Shown piece after piece: positions 36,059 through 44,121 of a stretch of DNA of 64,000 nt. Positions within the stretch are counted from its first letter, which is position 1. Each line of letters opens with the position of its first letter. Location of the stretch: NCBI GenBank assembly GCA_947504725.1, contig CANNHN010000001.1, positions 310,001 through 374,000 of the forward strand. The letters run 5' to 3'. The DNA comes from Bacteroidota bacterium. GTDB taxonomy: Bacteria > Bacteroidota > Bacteroidia > 2-12-FULL-35-15. The translations under genes were made by a program, and so were the position numbers. The notes beneath the pieces are model-generated. The model was given only the letters and a program-made list of their open reading frames with translations, did not search any database and was not told the DNA's origin.

Positions 36059-39000
36059 ATGAAAATAGCCCTACGTCCAAAATATACATCAATCTGGTGT
36101 TCCCTGTTTTTTATCTTCATTTTTGCATTCACAGCAAAATCACAGCTATTCAACTTTAGAAATTATTCACTCGAAGATGGTTTGTCGCAATCTGAGATAA
36201 ATTGTATTTATGAAGATACTAGAGGTTATTTGTGGATTGGAACTGCAGGAGGTGGATTATGCCGTTTTGACGGAAAAGAATTTAAAACTTACGAAGAAAA
36301 AGATGGGTTATGCGGACAAATTATAACTGCTATTGCAGAAGACGCTTCTCACAGTATCATTATTGGAAATCATAATAGCGACCTATGCAAATTCGATGGT
36401 CAATCCTTCTCTCCTATTATTGTAAAAAAAGAGAAAAGCTATACGAGTGGAAACATTAAATTCATCATCACCGATGATAACAAAAACACCATTATATGTA
36501 GCGACAACAAAATTGTAAAATATAATGGAAAACAATTTATTGAATTATCTATAAAAAGTGACACCCTAAAATCATTTGACGTTAACTGTTTCAAAAAAGA
36601 CAGTCGTAACATCCTTTGGATTGGTACAAACAGAGGATTACTGGTTTTAAAAAACGAAACCTTGCTGCGTGTTACTGATATGGAATACATTAGCAACTCG
36701 AACATCACGTCATTATCTGAAGATACAGATGGAAATATATGGGCAATTACTGACCGATACAATTTTTATAAAATTAAAATTGTTGGTCCCTCCCATTACC
36801 AAGTAAAATCAAGCAAGTTTGACTCCATCCCACTTCCAATTGATACTAAAATTAATGCGATACATTTCGACTTAAAGGATCAATTATGGATTGCCACAGA
36901 AAACAAAGGTGTATACAAATTTCACGAACAAAAACTTACCAATTTTAATCAATCCAATGGCATGTCAGTAGACAACGCCAGTACAATTTTCGAAGACAAA
37001 TCAGAAAACCTTTGGTTTGGTACTAGTGGCGGTGGATTAGTGAAATTCACAAACCAAGCTTTTACCTATTACGAAAATCTGGAAGGATTAAAGGAGAAAG
37101 ATATTTTTGCGATTTGTGCAGATAAAAAAGGAAACATTTGGGTTGGGACTAGCTTACATGGAATTTATAAATACGATGGGAAGTCCGTTGAAAACATTTC
37201 AAAAACAAGTAAGATTACAGATCTAGAAGCGCGCTTCATCTATGCTGACTCAAAAGGAATTGTATGGATTGGAACTACAAAAGGATTGATAAAATACAAT
37301 GGCAGCAATTACCAACAAATGAATATTCCCAACTGCGAAAATGTGCGTGCTATTTTCGAAGATAAAAAAGGGAATCTCTGGATTGGGACAAGAGGACATG
37401 GAGCATTTGTATATGATGGCAAAACATTTAAACCTTTCGGTGCATCCGAAGGCTTAACCAATGATAATGTATACTCTTTTGTTCAAGATAAAAATGATGC
37501 CATTTGGATTGGAACGGGTAATGGTGTTTTTGTTTCCACTCTCGGGAAAATAACTAAAAAGTATGGAGAACAAGATGGACTTTGTAACTCTTATGCAGGT
37601 AGCATGGTTATTGATAAATTTGGAACAATTTGGGTCGGAACAGACAATTGTGTTGCTCGATTTGACGGAAATAAATTTATTAGTATCTCAACAAAAGAAG
37701 GCTTAGCATCTGGTACTGTTTATTTATTAAATACAGATCGATTAGGCAATATTTGGGTCGGGACGAACAAAGGATTGGATAAAATTATTTTGAATGAGAA
37801 AGGTGAAATTGAATTCATACGCAATTATGGTAAAGAAGAAGGCTTTAAAGGAATTGAATGTAATTCAAGAGCGACCTGTATCGATTGGAATGGTTCGCTT
37901 TGGTTCGGAACCATCAAAGGTGCTATTAAGTTTGACCCTCAAGAAGAACTGATTCGAAAACCGGAAGTACCAACCTTAAACATCACCAAGATAAAATTGT
38001 TTTATGAAGATGTAGATTGGAAAACATATTCTGATACCTTGTCGGAATGGTTTCAGCTGCCAATCAATCTTGTGCTTGCTCATAATGAAAATCATATCAC
38101 ATTTGAATTTGCTGCTTTAAGCAAAACTTCCCCGGAAAACATTCGTTATAGTTTTAAATTAGAAGGGTTTGATAAAGAATGGAGCCCCTTAAATAAACTA
38201 AGCTCTACCACCTACTCCAACTTACCTCCAGGTAAATACACATTCAAGGTAACAGCAGAAACAAAAGCAGGTATCACAACTGAAAAAGCACAAGAATTTA
38301 CTTTTCAAATTAATGCTCCTTTCTGGACCACCTGGTGGTTCATTATACTATGTGTTCTCGGATTAGGTGGTGCAATATACTTTTACAACGAATATCGTAA
38401 ACATAAGCATCAATTATACTTAGAGCGTTTGGAAAAAATTATTGGACAACGTACTGCAGAAATCATTAAACAACGGGATGAGAATGAAATTCTTTTAAAA
38501 GAAGTACATCACCGCGTAAAAAACAATTTACAAATCATCAATAGCTTGATTAACATTCAATCTGATTATGTAAATGACCCGAAATCGGCCGAACTCTTCC
38601 GTGAAATCAGAAATCGAATACGAACAATTTCTCTTGTGCACGAAAAGCTTTACAAATCAAATGATTACGGCAATATTAATGTTAAGGAATACCTAAACAT
38701 GCTTGTAGAAAACCTGATTGATACATATAGCATTGACAAAGAAATACAATTGAAGCTTGACTTAGAAATTCAGCATTTCAATTTAAATACAATCATTCCA
38801 CTTGGACTATTACTAAATGAAATTATTTCGAACTCATTTAAATATGCCTTTAAAGGAATCGATAACGGACAGATCGAAATCATACTTCATAAAACAAACT
38901 CTGATGAATATTCTATTATTATTGGAGATAATGGAATAGGATATGATGTAAAATTATTGAATACCGAAAACGCTACTCTTGGATTGGAGCTCATTAAAAT

Positions 39001-39088
39001 ACTTGCAAGCCAATTAAATGGTACAATTGAACGCATGGAGAAACAAGGAACATATTATATATTAAAATTCACTCCTCTAAAAGATTAA
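36059..39088 (+). CDS. Sensor histidine kinase with periplasmic two-component propeller
   Basis: 1009 residues. Signal/anchor (CSLFFIFIFAFTAKS), then two seven-bladed propeller domains (about 30-640) built from LWIGT-type repeats (LWIGTAGGGLCRFDG, NIWVGT, LWFGT), a Y_Y_Y domain (about 680-750), one membrane helix (about 755-777) and a cytoplasmic HisKA_2/HATPase module: EVHHRVKNNLQIINSL carries the phospho-acceptor histidine (about 817), LLLNEIISNSFKYAF is the N-box, IGDNGIGYD and ATLGLELIKILA the ATP lid. No receiver or AraC domain follows, so it is not a hybrid; no response regulator gene is adjacent. The ligand is unknown. ATG 36059 is used because the in-frame TTG at 36038 lies in the terminator. 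Confidence 0.9.
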   Translation: MKIALRPKYTSIWCSLFFIFIFAFTAKSQLFNFRNYSLEDGLSQSEINCIYEDTRGYLWIGTAGGGLCRFDGKEFKTYEEKDGLCGQIITAIAEDASHSIIIGNHNSDLCKFDGQSFSPIIVKKEKSYTSGNIKFIITDDNKNTIICSDNKIVKYNGKQFIELSIKSDTLKSFDVNCFKKDSRNILWIGTNRGLLVLKNETLLRVTDMEYISNSNITSLSEDTDGNIWAITDRYNFYKIKIVGPSHYQVKSSKFDSIPLPIDTKINAIHFDLKDQLWIATENKGVYKFHEQKLTNFNQSNGMSVDNASTIFEDKSENLWFGTSGGGLVKFTNQAFTYYENLEGLKEKDIFAICADKKGNIWVGTSLHGIYKYDGKSVENISKTSKITDLEARFIYADSKGIVWIGTTKGLIKYNGSNYQQMNIPNCENVRAIFEDKKGNLWIGTRGHGAFVYDGKTFKPFGASEGLTNDNVYSFVQDKNDAIWIGTGNGVFVSTLGKITKKYGEQDGLCNSYAGSMVIDKFGTIWVGTDNCVARFDGNKFISISTKEGLASGTVYLLNTDRLGNIWVGTNKGLDKIILNEKGEIEFIRNYGKEEGFKGIECNSRATCIDWNGSLWFGTIKGAIKFDPQEELIRKPEVPTLNITKIKLFYEDVDWKTYSDTLSEWFQLPINLVLAHNENHITFEFAALSKTSPENIRYSFKLEGFDKEWSPLNKLSSTTYSNLPPGKYTFKVTAETKAGITTEKAQEFTFQINAPFWTTWWFIILCVLGLGGAIYFYNEYRKHKHQLYLERLEKIIGQRTAEIIKQRDENEILLKEVHHRVKNNLQIINSLINIQSDYVNDPKSAELFREIRNRIRTISLVHEKLYKSNDYGNINVKEYLNMLVENLIDTYSIDKEIQLKLDLEIQHFNLNTIIPLGLLLNEIISNSFKYAFKGIDNGQIEIILHKTNSDEYSIIIGDNGIGYDVKLLNTENATLGLELIKILASQLNGTIERMEKQGTYYILKFTPLKD

Positions 39089-39094
39089 TTTTTT

Positions 39095-39565
39095 ATGCAA
39101 AAGATTTTAATGGTATGCCTTGGAAACATCTGCAGATCTCCACTTGCGGAAGGTATACTTCGAGAAAAAACAAACGAACTAGGAATTTCTGTTTATATTG
39201 ATTCTGCCGGAACATCTGATTACCATATTGGTGAGCACCCCGACAAACGGACAATTGCGAATGCGTTAAAACATAATGTTGACATTTCTAAATTAAAAGG
39301 ACGGCAATTCGTGATAGAAGATTTCGATAAATTCGATACAATTTTTGTGATGGACAGCTCCAATTATACAAATGTAATTGCATTAGCAAGAAATGAAGCA
39401 GATATCAAAAAGGTGGAACTCATATTAAATCGAATTCATCCAAATTCAAACATGGCAGTTCCCGACCCTTACTTTGGAGGCGAACAAGGCTTTGAAGATG
39501 TATTTGTACTTTTAGACAAAGCGTGTTCAACAATTGCAACTTCTTTAAAAAAAATCGTAAAATGA
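39095..39565 (+). CDS. Low-molecular-weight protein-tyrosine phosphatase
   Basis: 156 residues. P-loop VCLGNICRSPLAEG (CX5R with the catalytic cysteine) and the general-acid loop DPYFGGEQGF are intact. Starts 6 nt after the kinase and its stop overlaps the next ATG (ATGA). Such phosphatases often counter BY-kinases of exopolysaccharide synthesis, but no BY-kinase is in the window. Distinct from the arsenate reductase at 29540, which shares the fold but has redox cysteines. Confidence 0.92.
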   Translation: MQKILMVCLGNICRSPLAEGILREKTNELGISVYIDSAGTSDYHIGEHPDKRTIANALKHNVDISKLKGRQFVIEDFDKFDTIFVMDSSNYTNVIALARNEADIKKVELILNRIHPNSNMAVPDPYFGGEQGFEDVFVLLDKACSTIATSLKKIVK

Positions 39566-40275
39566 TTTCGAAAGGTATCCTATATTTAATTCCAACTACT
39601 CTTGGAGAAAATGCAGAAACAGCTGAAGTGATTCCTGCTAAAATCTATGATGTTATCAATACTATTGACGAATACATTGTAGAAAATGAAAAAACGGCTC
39701 GCCATTACTTAAAAAGACTGAGTATAAAAAAGCCATTACAAGAAATAATCTTACATCCTTTGAATCAACATACAAAACCTCTTGAAATTTCAACCTACTT
39801 AAATGCTATTAATGAAGGAAGAAATATTGGTGTTATTTCAGAAGCCGGTTGTCCAGGTGTTGCCGACCCTGGTTCAGAAGTAGTAAGATTAGCTCATTTA
39901 AACAACATTCAGGTAATTCCTTTGGTTGGCCCCTCCTCTATACTATTAGCAATGATGGCTTCCGGATTTAACGGACAAAGTTTTACGTTCAACGGATACT
40001 TACCTAAAGAAAGAAGCGAGAGAATTAAAAAAATCAAAGAATTAGAAAGACTCGTTTACAATAAAGACCAAACACAATTATTTATTGAAACGCCTTATCG
40101 AAATATGCACATATTAGAAGATGTATTAGCATCCTGTGAATCAAAAACAAAATTGTGCATCGCTTGTGATATCACTCTTCCAACAGAGTTTATAAAAACA
40201 AAAAGTATTGGGGAATGGAAAAAACAAATTCCAGAAATTGCAAAACGACCTACTCTCTTTTTAATTTACAAATAA
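39562..40275 (+). CDS. SAM-dependent methyltransferase, RsmI/tetrapyrrole-methylase fold
   Basis: 237 residues. Start at 39562 (MISKGILYLIPTTLGE) overlaps the phosphatase stop by ATGA. The family GILYLIPTTLGE, then RHYLKRLSIKKPLQEI, GVISEAGCPGVADPGSEVV and PLVGPSSILLAMMASGFNGQSFTFNGYL are typical of the RsmI group, which 2'-O-methylates C1402 of 16S rRNA. The Bacteroidota version differs from E. coli RsmI in its N-terminal region, so RsmI function is probable rather than sure. Its stop is immediately next to the stop of the convergent GT2 gene. Confidence 0.85.
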   Translation: MISKGILYLIPTTLGENAETAEVIPAKIYDVINTIDEYIVENEKTARHYLKRLSIKKPLQEIILHPLNQHTKPLEISTYLNAINEGRNIGVISEAGCPGVADPGSEVVRLAHLNNIQVIPLVGPSSILLAMMASGFNGQSFTFNGYLPKERSERIKKIKELERLVYNKDQTQLFIETPYRNMHILEDVLASCESKTKLCIACDITLPTEFIKTKSIGEWKKQIPEIAKRPTLFLIYK

Positions 40276-41589
40276 TTACAACTTTAATGCTTTTGCATGA
40301 CGCGATGATTTAGCAGGATTCCAACTATCCTTGTAAGATGCTTTAAAAAAGAGTTCTTGAATATAAGCAGTAGTTCTTACAATTCTAAGAAAATATCCAA
40401 AATAGAACACCATTAAAGGTAGGTATATCATGAAATAAGATACTGTTTCATTTTTTCGATCGCGAAATGGAGAAAAAACCAAAAACTTTAAAATATTGTT
40501 TGCCGTATACAGCAATATGTTCATCGGTAGAATAAAGAAAAGCTGAGAACCGAAATTGATAATCATATCACCAATATAAAAATACCACTTTACATTCAAA
40601 ATTAAATTGTAAGTAATATTTTCAACGAATGAAATAAAGTTTGACCATCTAAATGAATCATTTGGATAAAAAACATCGCGGTGTTTACGTAAACGAAATC
40701 TAATTAAAGATTTATCCCAACGCAGTCGTTGTTTAATAAGTTTTTTGAAAGTATTTGGAACACTTGTTTGACAAACTGCTGAAGGCTCAAAATGGATTTT
40801 ATATCCTAACTTTCGAATCTTAACGGTGATGTCTCCATCCAAACCTGGACCAATATCCCAACCACCTAAACGATCAAGCGCTTCTTTTTTAAATGCACCG
40901 AATGCTCCAGAAATAACACGATAAATACCTAATTCACTTGAAGCAATTCTACCAACAGAAATAGTATCCATGTATTCAATTGCCTGAAGCGTTGTACACA
41001 AACTTTCCTTGTAATTTCTTACTTGAACATTACCTCCTATCGCTCCAATATTTAAATCAAAGTAAAATGGAACTAAAATATTTTCAATAGCATCTCGATC
41101 ATACGAACAATCGGCATCCAAATGAATAATGTATTGTCCGCGTGAGTATCGCAATCCTAAATTTGCAGCAGATGCCTTTCCTCCTCTAACATCATTTCTA
41201 TAATATGCATCAATAAATCCATTTTGTTTAAGACTGCGACATATTTCAGGTGTTTGATCATCTGAGCCATCATCAATAACAATAAGCTCGAAATTGCGAT
41301 ATGTTTGTTCTTTAAGTGAATTTGCAAGCTTGTAAATGTGCTGACCTTCATTTTTACCTGGAACAATAACCGAAACAAATGGTTGTTTTTCCAATAAAGT
41401 TAAACGAGCATCTGCAATCTTCGTTTTACGAAAGAAACTAGTAAATCTCCATAAAACAAGTGTTGTAATTTCAATTAAGAAGAAACGAAAAAATTCGAAA
41501 ACGAAGAAAAACCAAAACATTCGAAAAAGTTTTGCTGCATCAACCGAAGTTGCGTAGTTGTAAAACTCATCTATAAACCTCATTAACAT
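40276..41589 (-). CDS. Processive family-2 glycosyltransferase, polysaccharide synthase-like
   Basis: 437 residues, inner membrane. N-terminal helix (about 18-48), cytosolic GT-A domain and two or three C-terminal helices. Signature: VIDDGSDDQTPEI, HLDADCSYDRDAI, GLDGDITVKIRKLG and QRLRWDKS (QxxRW), the set of processive synthases such as BcsA, PgaC or HAS. It is translated from a TAATG overlap with the zinc-ribbon gene upstream, and the HlyD and TolC/TIM-barrel genes precede that. This strongly suggests synthesis and export of an exopolysaccharide by one operon. The sugar is unknown. A second start two codons later (41583) is possible. Confidence 0.9.
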   Translation of the reverse strand: MLMRFIDEFYNYATSVDAAKLFRMFWFFFVFEFFRFFLIEITTLVLWRFTSFFRKTKIADARLTLLEKQPFVSVIVPGKNEGQHIYKLANSLKEQTYRNFELIVIDDGSDDQTPEICRSLKQNGFIDAYYRNDVRGGKASAANLGLRYSRGQYIIHLDADCSYDRDAIENILVPFYFDLNIGAIGGNVQVRNYKESLCTTLQAIEYMDTISVGRIASSELGIYRVISGAFGAFKKEALDRLGGWDIGPGLDGDITVKIRKLGYKIHFEPSAVCQTSVPNTFKKLIKQRLRWDKSLIRFRLRKHRDVFYPNDSFRWSNFISFVENITYNLILNVKWYFYIGDMIINFGSQLFFILPMNILLYTANNILKFLVFSPFRDRKNETVSYFMIYLPLMVFYFGYFLRIVRTTAYIQELFFKASYKDSWNPAKSSRHAKALKL

Positions 41590-43010
41590 TAGTCAAATAA
41601 ATCTTTTGTTAATTCCTGCAATTGAACCTCTGCTTTAGAGTGTGTATGCATAATTTTCCCTTTGTGAAGCACCTTCACATCAAAACCATTAAAATTTGTT
41701 TTGATAACCTTTTCTATAAGAATGCTTAAGTTCATTAATTGTTGTTCTGCTTTCATTGAATCCGTATTCATTAAGACCAAATAAAGCGTTGATGAATTTT
41801 CAAAGGCAATAAAATCAGAAGGTTTAATGTTTTCACGAATTAAATTGACCAAATCTTCAAGCAGGTTCTTTTCAGCTTTCTTTCCAATTTTATTATATAA
41901 TTCAAATATGTTTTCCATATTGATTAATGCAATACTGGTTTTTTGAGAAGGACTAGCCTTGATTCGCTCTAATTCATAATGCAACATAATTTTGAATGTC
42001 GCCATATTAATTGTTCCAAAAATATCTTCTATTTCTTGACCAGAAGATAGGAATCCGTTTGTAGCTGCAGCTCTACCTTTCTTCGTTAATTTATAAACGT
42101 TAATAGACTTTGGAATTAAATATTGAACTTCGATATCTTGTGTACACGAAATACATTTTGCTTTCACGAAAAAATCCTGAAAATTATTATCGCAGCTATT
42201 GCAATGATGTATAATAGAAGGTTTGTCATAATCAACACCTATATGACGAAGTCCTTTGTTACATTTAGGGCAAGTTAATGTATTGTCAATTGGATTTTTG
42301 AAATCCGAAATCGGTCCAATAAATGCACAAGGAAAATGATGCACTAAATCTTCGGATTTAGAGTTTGATGAATTACAATGTGGGCAAACTTCTCGATAAC
42401 TCAAGAAACCACTACTACATTGATTACATAAATAAATTCTTTCATGAAAATCGGGCCAAATTAAGCCTTCACGCTCTGCCCAATCAAAGATCTCTAGTAC
42501 TTGTGCTTCTTCAGCATCATCAAAATGAACAGAAATTTCCGGAAAAGTATATCCTATAATTGAATTTAAGTCAACGTAAGGTTTAAGAGTTCTTAATTCA
42601 CGCGTATACATATAGTTTAAAACCTTTTTCATCGTTTGTGCCTCAAATGATGGAATCAATTGATAATCGAGCTGATTGGTTTTGAAAAATATTTGTTTTA
42701 CCACTTCTGCAAATTCTTTTATCTGGTCATATGAATACACCAAACCATCATGCAAATAGTTTAAAAATGGATCTTTAGATTCTTTATAGTTAATTAAAAA
42801 TATAGGTTTTAAATAGAATTCTGGATTGTAATGCGTCCGAATTTTTTTAATAATGTATCTCGCAAAATCGTGATCACGTGCATCAATAATCAATGCATCG
42901 TAACCCATTAAGTGTTCAATTTTTAAACTAGAACTACTATCAACTGTATAAAACAATAAATTTTCAAATTCAATTTTATTGTCAACTATTTCTATTTTAT
43001 CGAATTTCAT
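41589..43010 (-). CDS. Zinc-ribbon (TackOD1-like) signalling protein with degenerate GGDEF-like end
   Basis: 473 residues, soluble. N-terminal ~120 residues have a receiver-like alternation (GYDALIIDARDHDFARYIIK) without a firm phospho-acceptor site. The middle (about 190-310) holds six CxxC-type knuckles in order: CNQC, CPHC, CPKC, CNSC, CISC plus single cysteines, a TackOD1-like metal-binding output domain. The C-terminal ~150 residues resemble a GGDEF domain (IALINMENIFELYNKIGKKAEK) but where GGDEF and the RxxD site should be it reads IKPSDFIAFENSSTLYLVL, so cyclase activity is unlikely. A c-di-GMP sensor or scaffold for the synthase is inferred. Overlaps the GT2 start by TAATG. Confidence 0.75.
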   Translation of the reverse strand: MKFDKIEIVDNKIEFENLLFYTVDSSSSLKIEHLMGYDALIIDARDHDFARYIIKKIRTHYNPEFYLKPIFLINYKESKDPFLNYLHDGLVYSYDQIKEFAEVVKQIFFKTNQLDYQLIPSFEAQTMKKVLNYMYTRELRTLKPYVDLNSIIGYTFPEISVHFDDAEEAQVLEIFDWAEREGLIWPDFHERIYLCNQCSSGFLSYREVCPHCNSSNSKSEDLVHHFPCAFIGPISDFKNPIDNTLTCPKCNKGLRHIGVDYDKPSIIHHCNSCDNNFQDFFVKAKCISCTQDIEVQYLIPKSINVYKLTKKGRAAATNGFLSSGQEIEDIFGTINMATFKIMLHYELERIKASPSQKTSIALINMENIFELYNKIGKKAEKNLLEDLVNLIRENIKPSDFIAFENSSTLYLVLMNTDSMKAEQQLMNLSILIEKVIKTNFNGFDVKVLHKGKIMHTHSKAEVQLQELTKDLFD

Positions 43011-43024
43011 TTTAAATTCAAGTT

Positions 43025-44107
43025 TTAGTATTTAAACTTTGTTACTGAAACACCCATCTTAAAAAATGCTCTCCAATGCTCGTAATCATTATCATTTACA
43101 GGATAAATATCTGCTGCAATTGTTCTTGTAGTAGGCTCATAACGTTTTTGAAATTCATCAGGCAACGGATATGTTGAATAATAGAATCGTTTGATAATTC
43201 CTTTGCTATCAGTACCATCAGGAAACTCAATATTTACTAAATCTCCTTCATGGAAATAGTTTAAATCGGCCTGTTCAAAAAAGCCTTTCACATACATTGG
43301 TGTGTTTTTATGAATCGCCATAATTTGCTCTGATTTTAAAGCTACTTCAAATTGACGAGTATATATTCGTGTTACTGTTCCATCTATTGGAGAATAAAAA
43401 ACTCGAATTCCATTTTCATCAGCATCTCCATTTCCTCCACCACCAATAGATGCCGTTTTTGTGCTTTTAACACTAGGAGTTTTTATCATGCTATTCAACT
43501 GCTTCAACAAACCGTACAACTGATTGTTTTCACTACTAAGTTTTGCAATGGCTGTATTCAAACGCAAGATTTCGTTTTGTACATAGTCCAAGCGATTTTT
43601 GGGAAGTACATCTAGTACAATTTCATTTTGCAAACGTTGGATTTCGCTTTTATAACTTCCAATTAATGCCGTAGATTCTGTAATGTCAATTTTATTCAAA
43701 GCCACTTTTTTCATCAAAGCATACTTTTCTTTTTCTATCCAATCCCATTCATTATCGTAACTCGTTGCCGTTACGTTTCCATTTAAGGCCATATTGCCCC
43801 ATAAATTATCCTTATCCAACGTATAAGTAAACAAAGAATCACCAACTTTTACAGTATCTCCTTCTTCTTTTTGGTAAGCCAAAATCCTACAATCATCTGT
43901 TAAACGAATGCTAACATTTTCGAACAGCACTTGCCCATCAGCCTTAATGAAAAATATTTTACTTATTGCATAGTATCCTATGAAAAAAGCTACAAGAGAC
44001 AGGAAAACGATATAGATAATTCTATCCCAATTTCTTTTAGGTTTCTTGAAATCTTCATTTACCACTCGAATTACTGAGTCCTTACGTTTAAAATCTACGC
44101 TTTTCAA
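43025..44107 (-). CDS. HlyD-type periplasmic adaptor protein
   Basis: 360 residues. Cytoplasmic N-terminus, one membrane helix (about 29-48, IIYIVFLSLVAFFIGYYAI), lipoyl-like half (RILAYQKEEGDTVKVGDSLF), a coiled-coil hairpin (about 125-215, IQRLQNEIVLDVLPKNRLDY), the returning lipoyl half with YSPIDGTVTRIYTRQ, and a beta-barrel ending (VKGFFEQADLNYFHEGDLVNI). This is the membrane-fusion layout, similar to Alg44/HlyD. 14 nt from both neighbours. It should bridge the inner-membrane synthase to the TolC-like channel, as in tripartite pumps. No ABC transporter is nearby, so the polymerase itself is the probable partner. Confidence 0.88.
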   Translation of the reverse strand: MKSVDFKRKDSVIRVVNEDFKKPKRNWDRIIYIVFLSLVAFFIGYYAISKIFFIKADGQVLFENVSIRLTDDCRILAYQKEEGDTVKVGDSLFTYTLDKDNLWGNMALNGNVTATSYDNEWDWIEKEKYALMKKVALNKIDITESTALIGSYKSEIQRLQNEIVLDVLPKNRLDYVQNEILRLNTAIAKLSSENNQLYGLLKQLNSMIKTPSVKSTKTASIGGGGNGDADENGIRVFYSPIDGTVTRIYTRQFEVALKSEQIMAIHKNTPMYVKGFFEQADLNYFHEGDLVNIEFPDGTDSKGIIKRFYYSTYPLPDEFQKRYEPTTRTIAADIYPVNDNDYEHWRAFFKMGVSVTKFKY

Positions 44108-44121
44108 AATATAATAGTTTA

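Noticed and set aside
39095-39565. Second arsenate reductase
   Set aside because: P-loop fits, but the redox cysteines of ArsC are missing and DPYF is the phosphatase acid loop.
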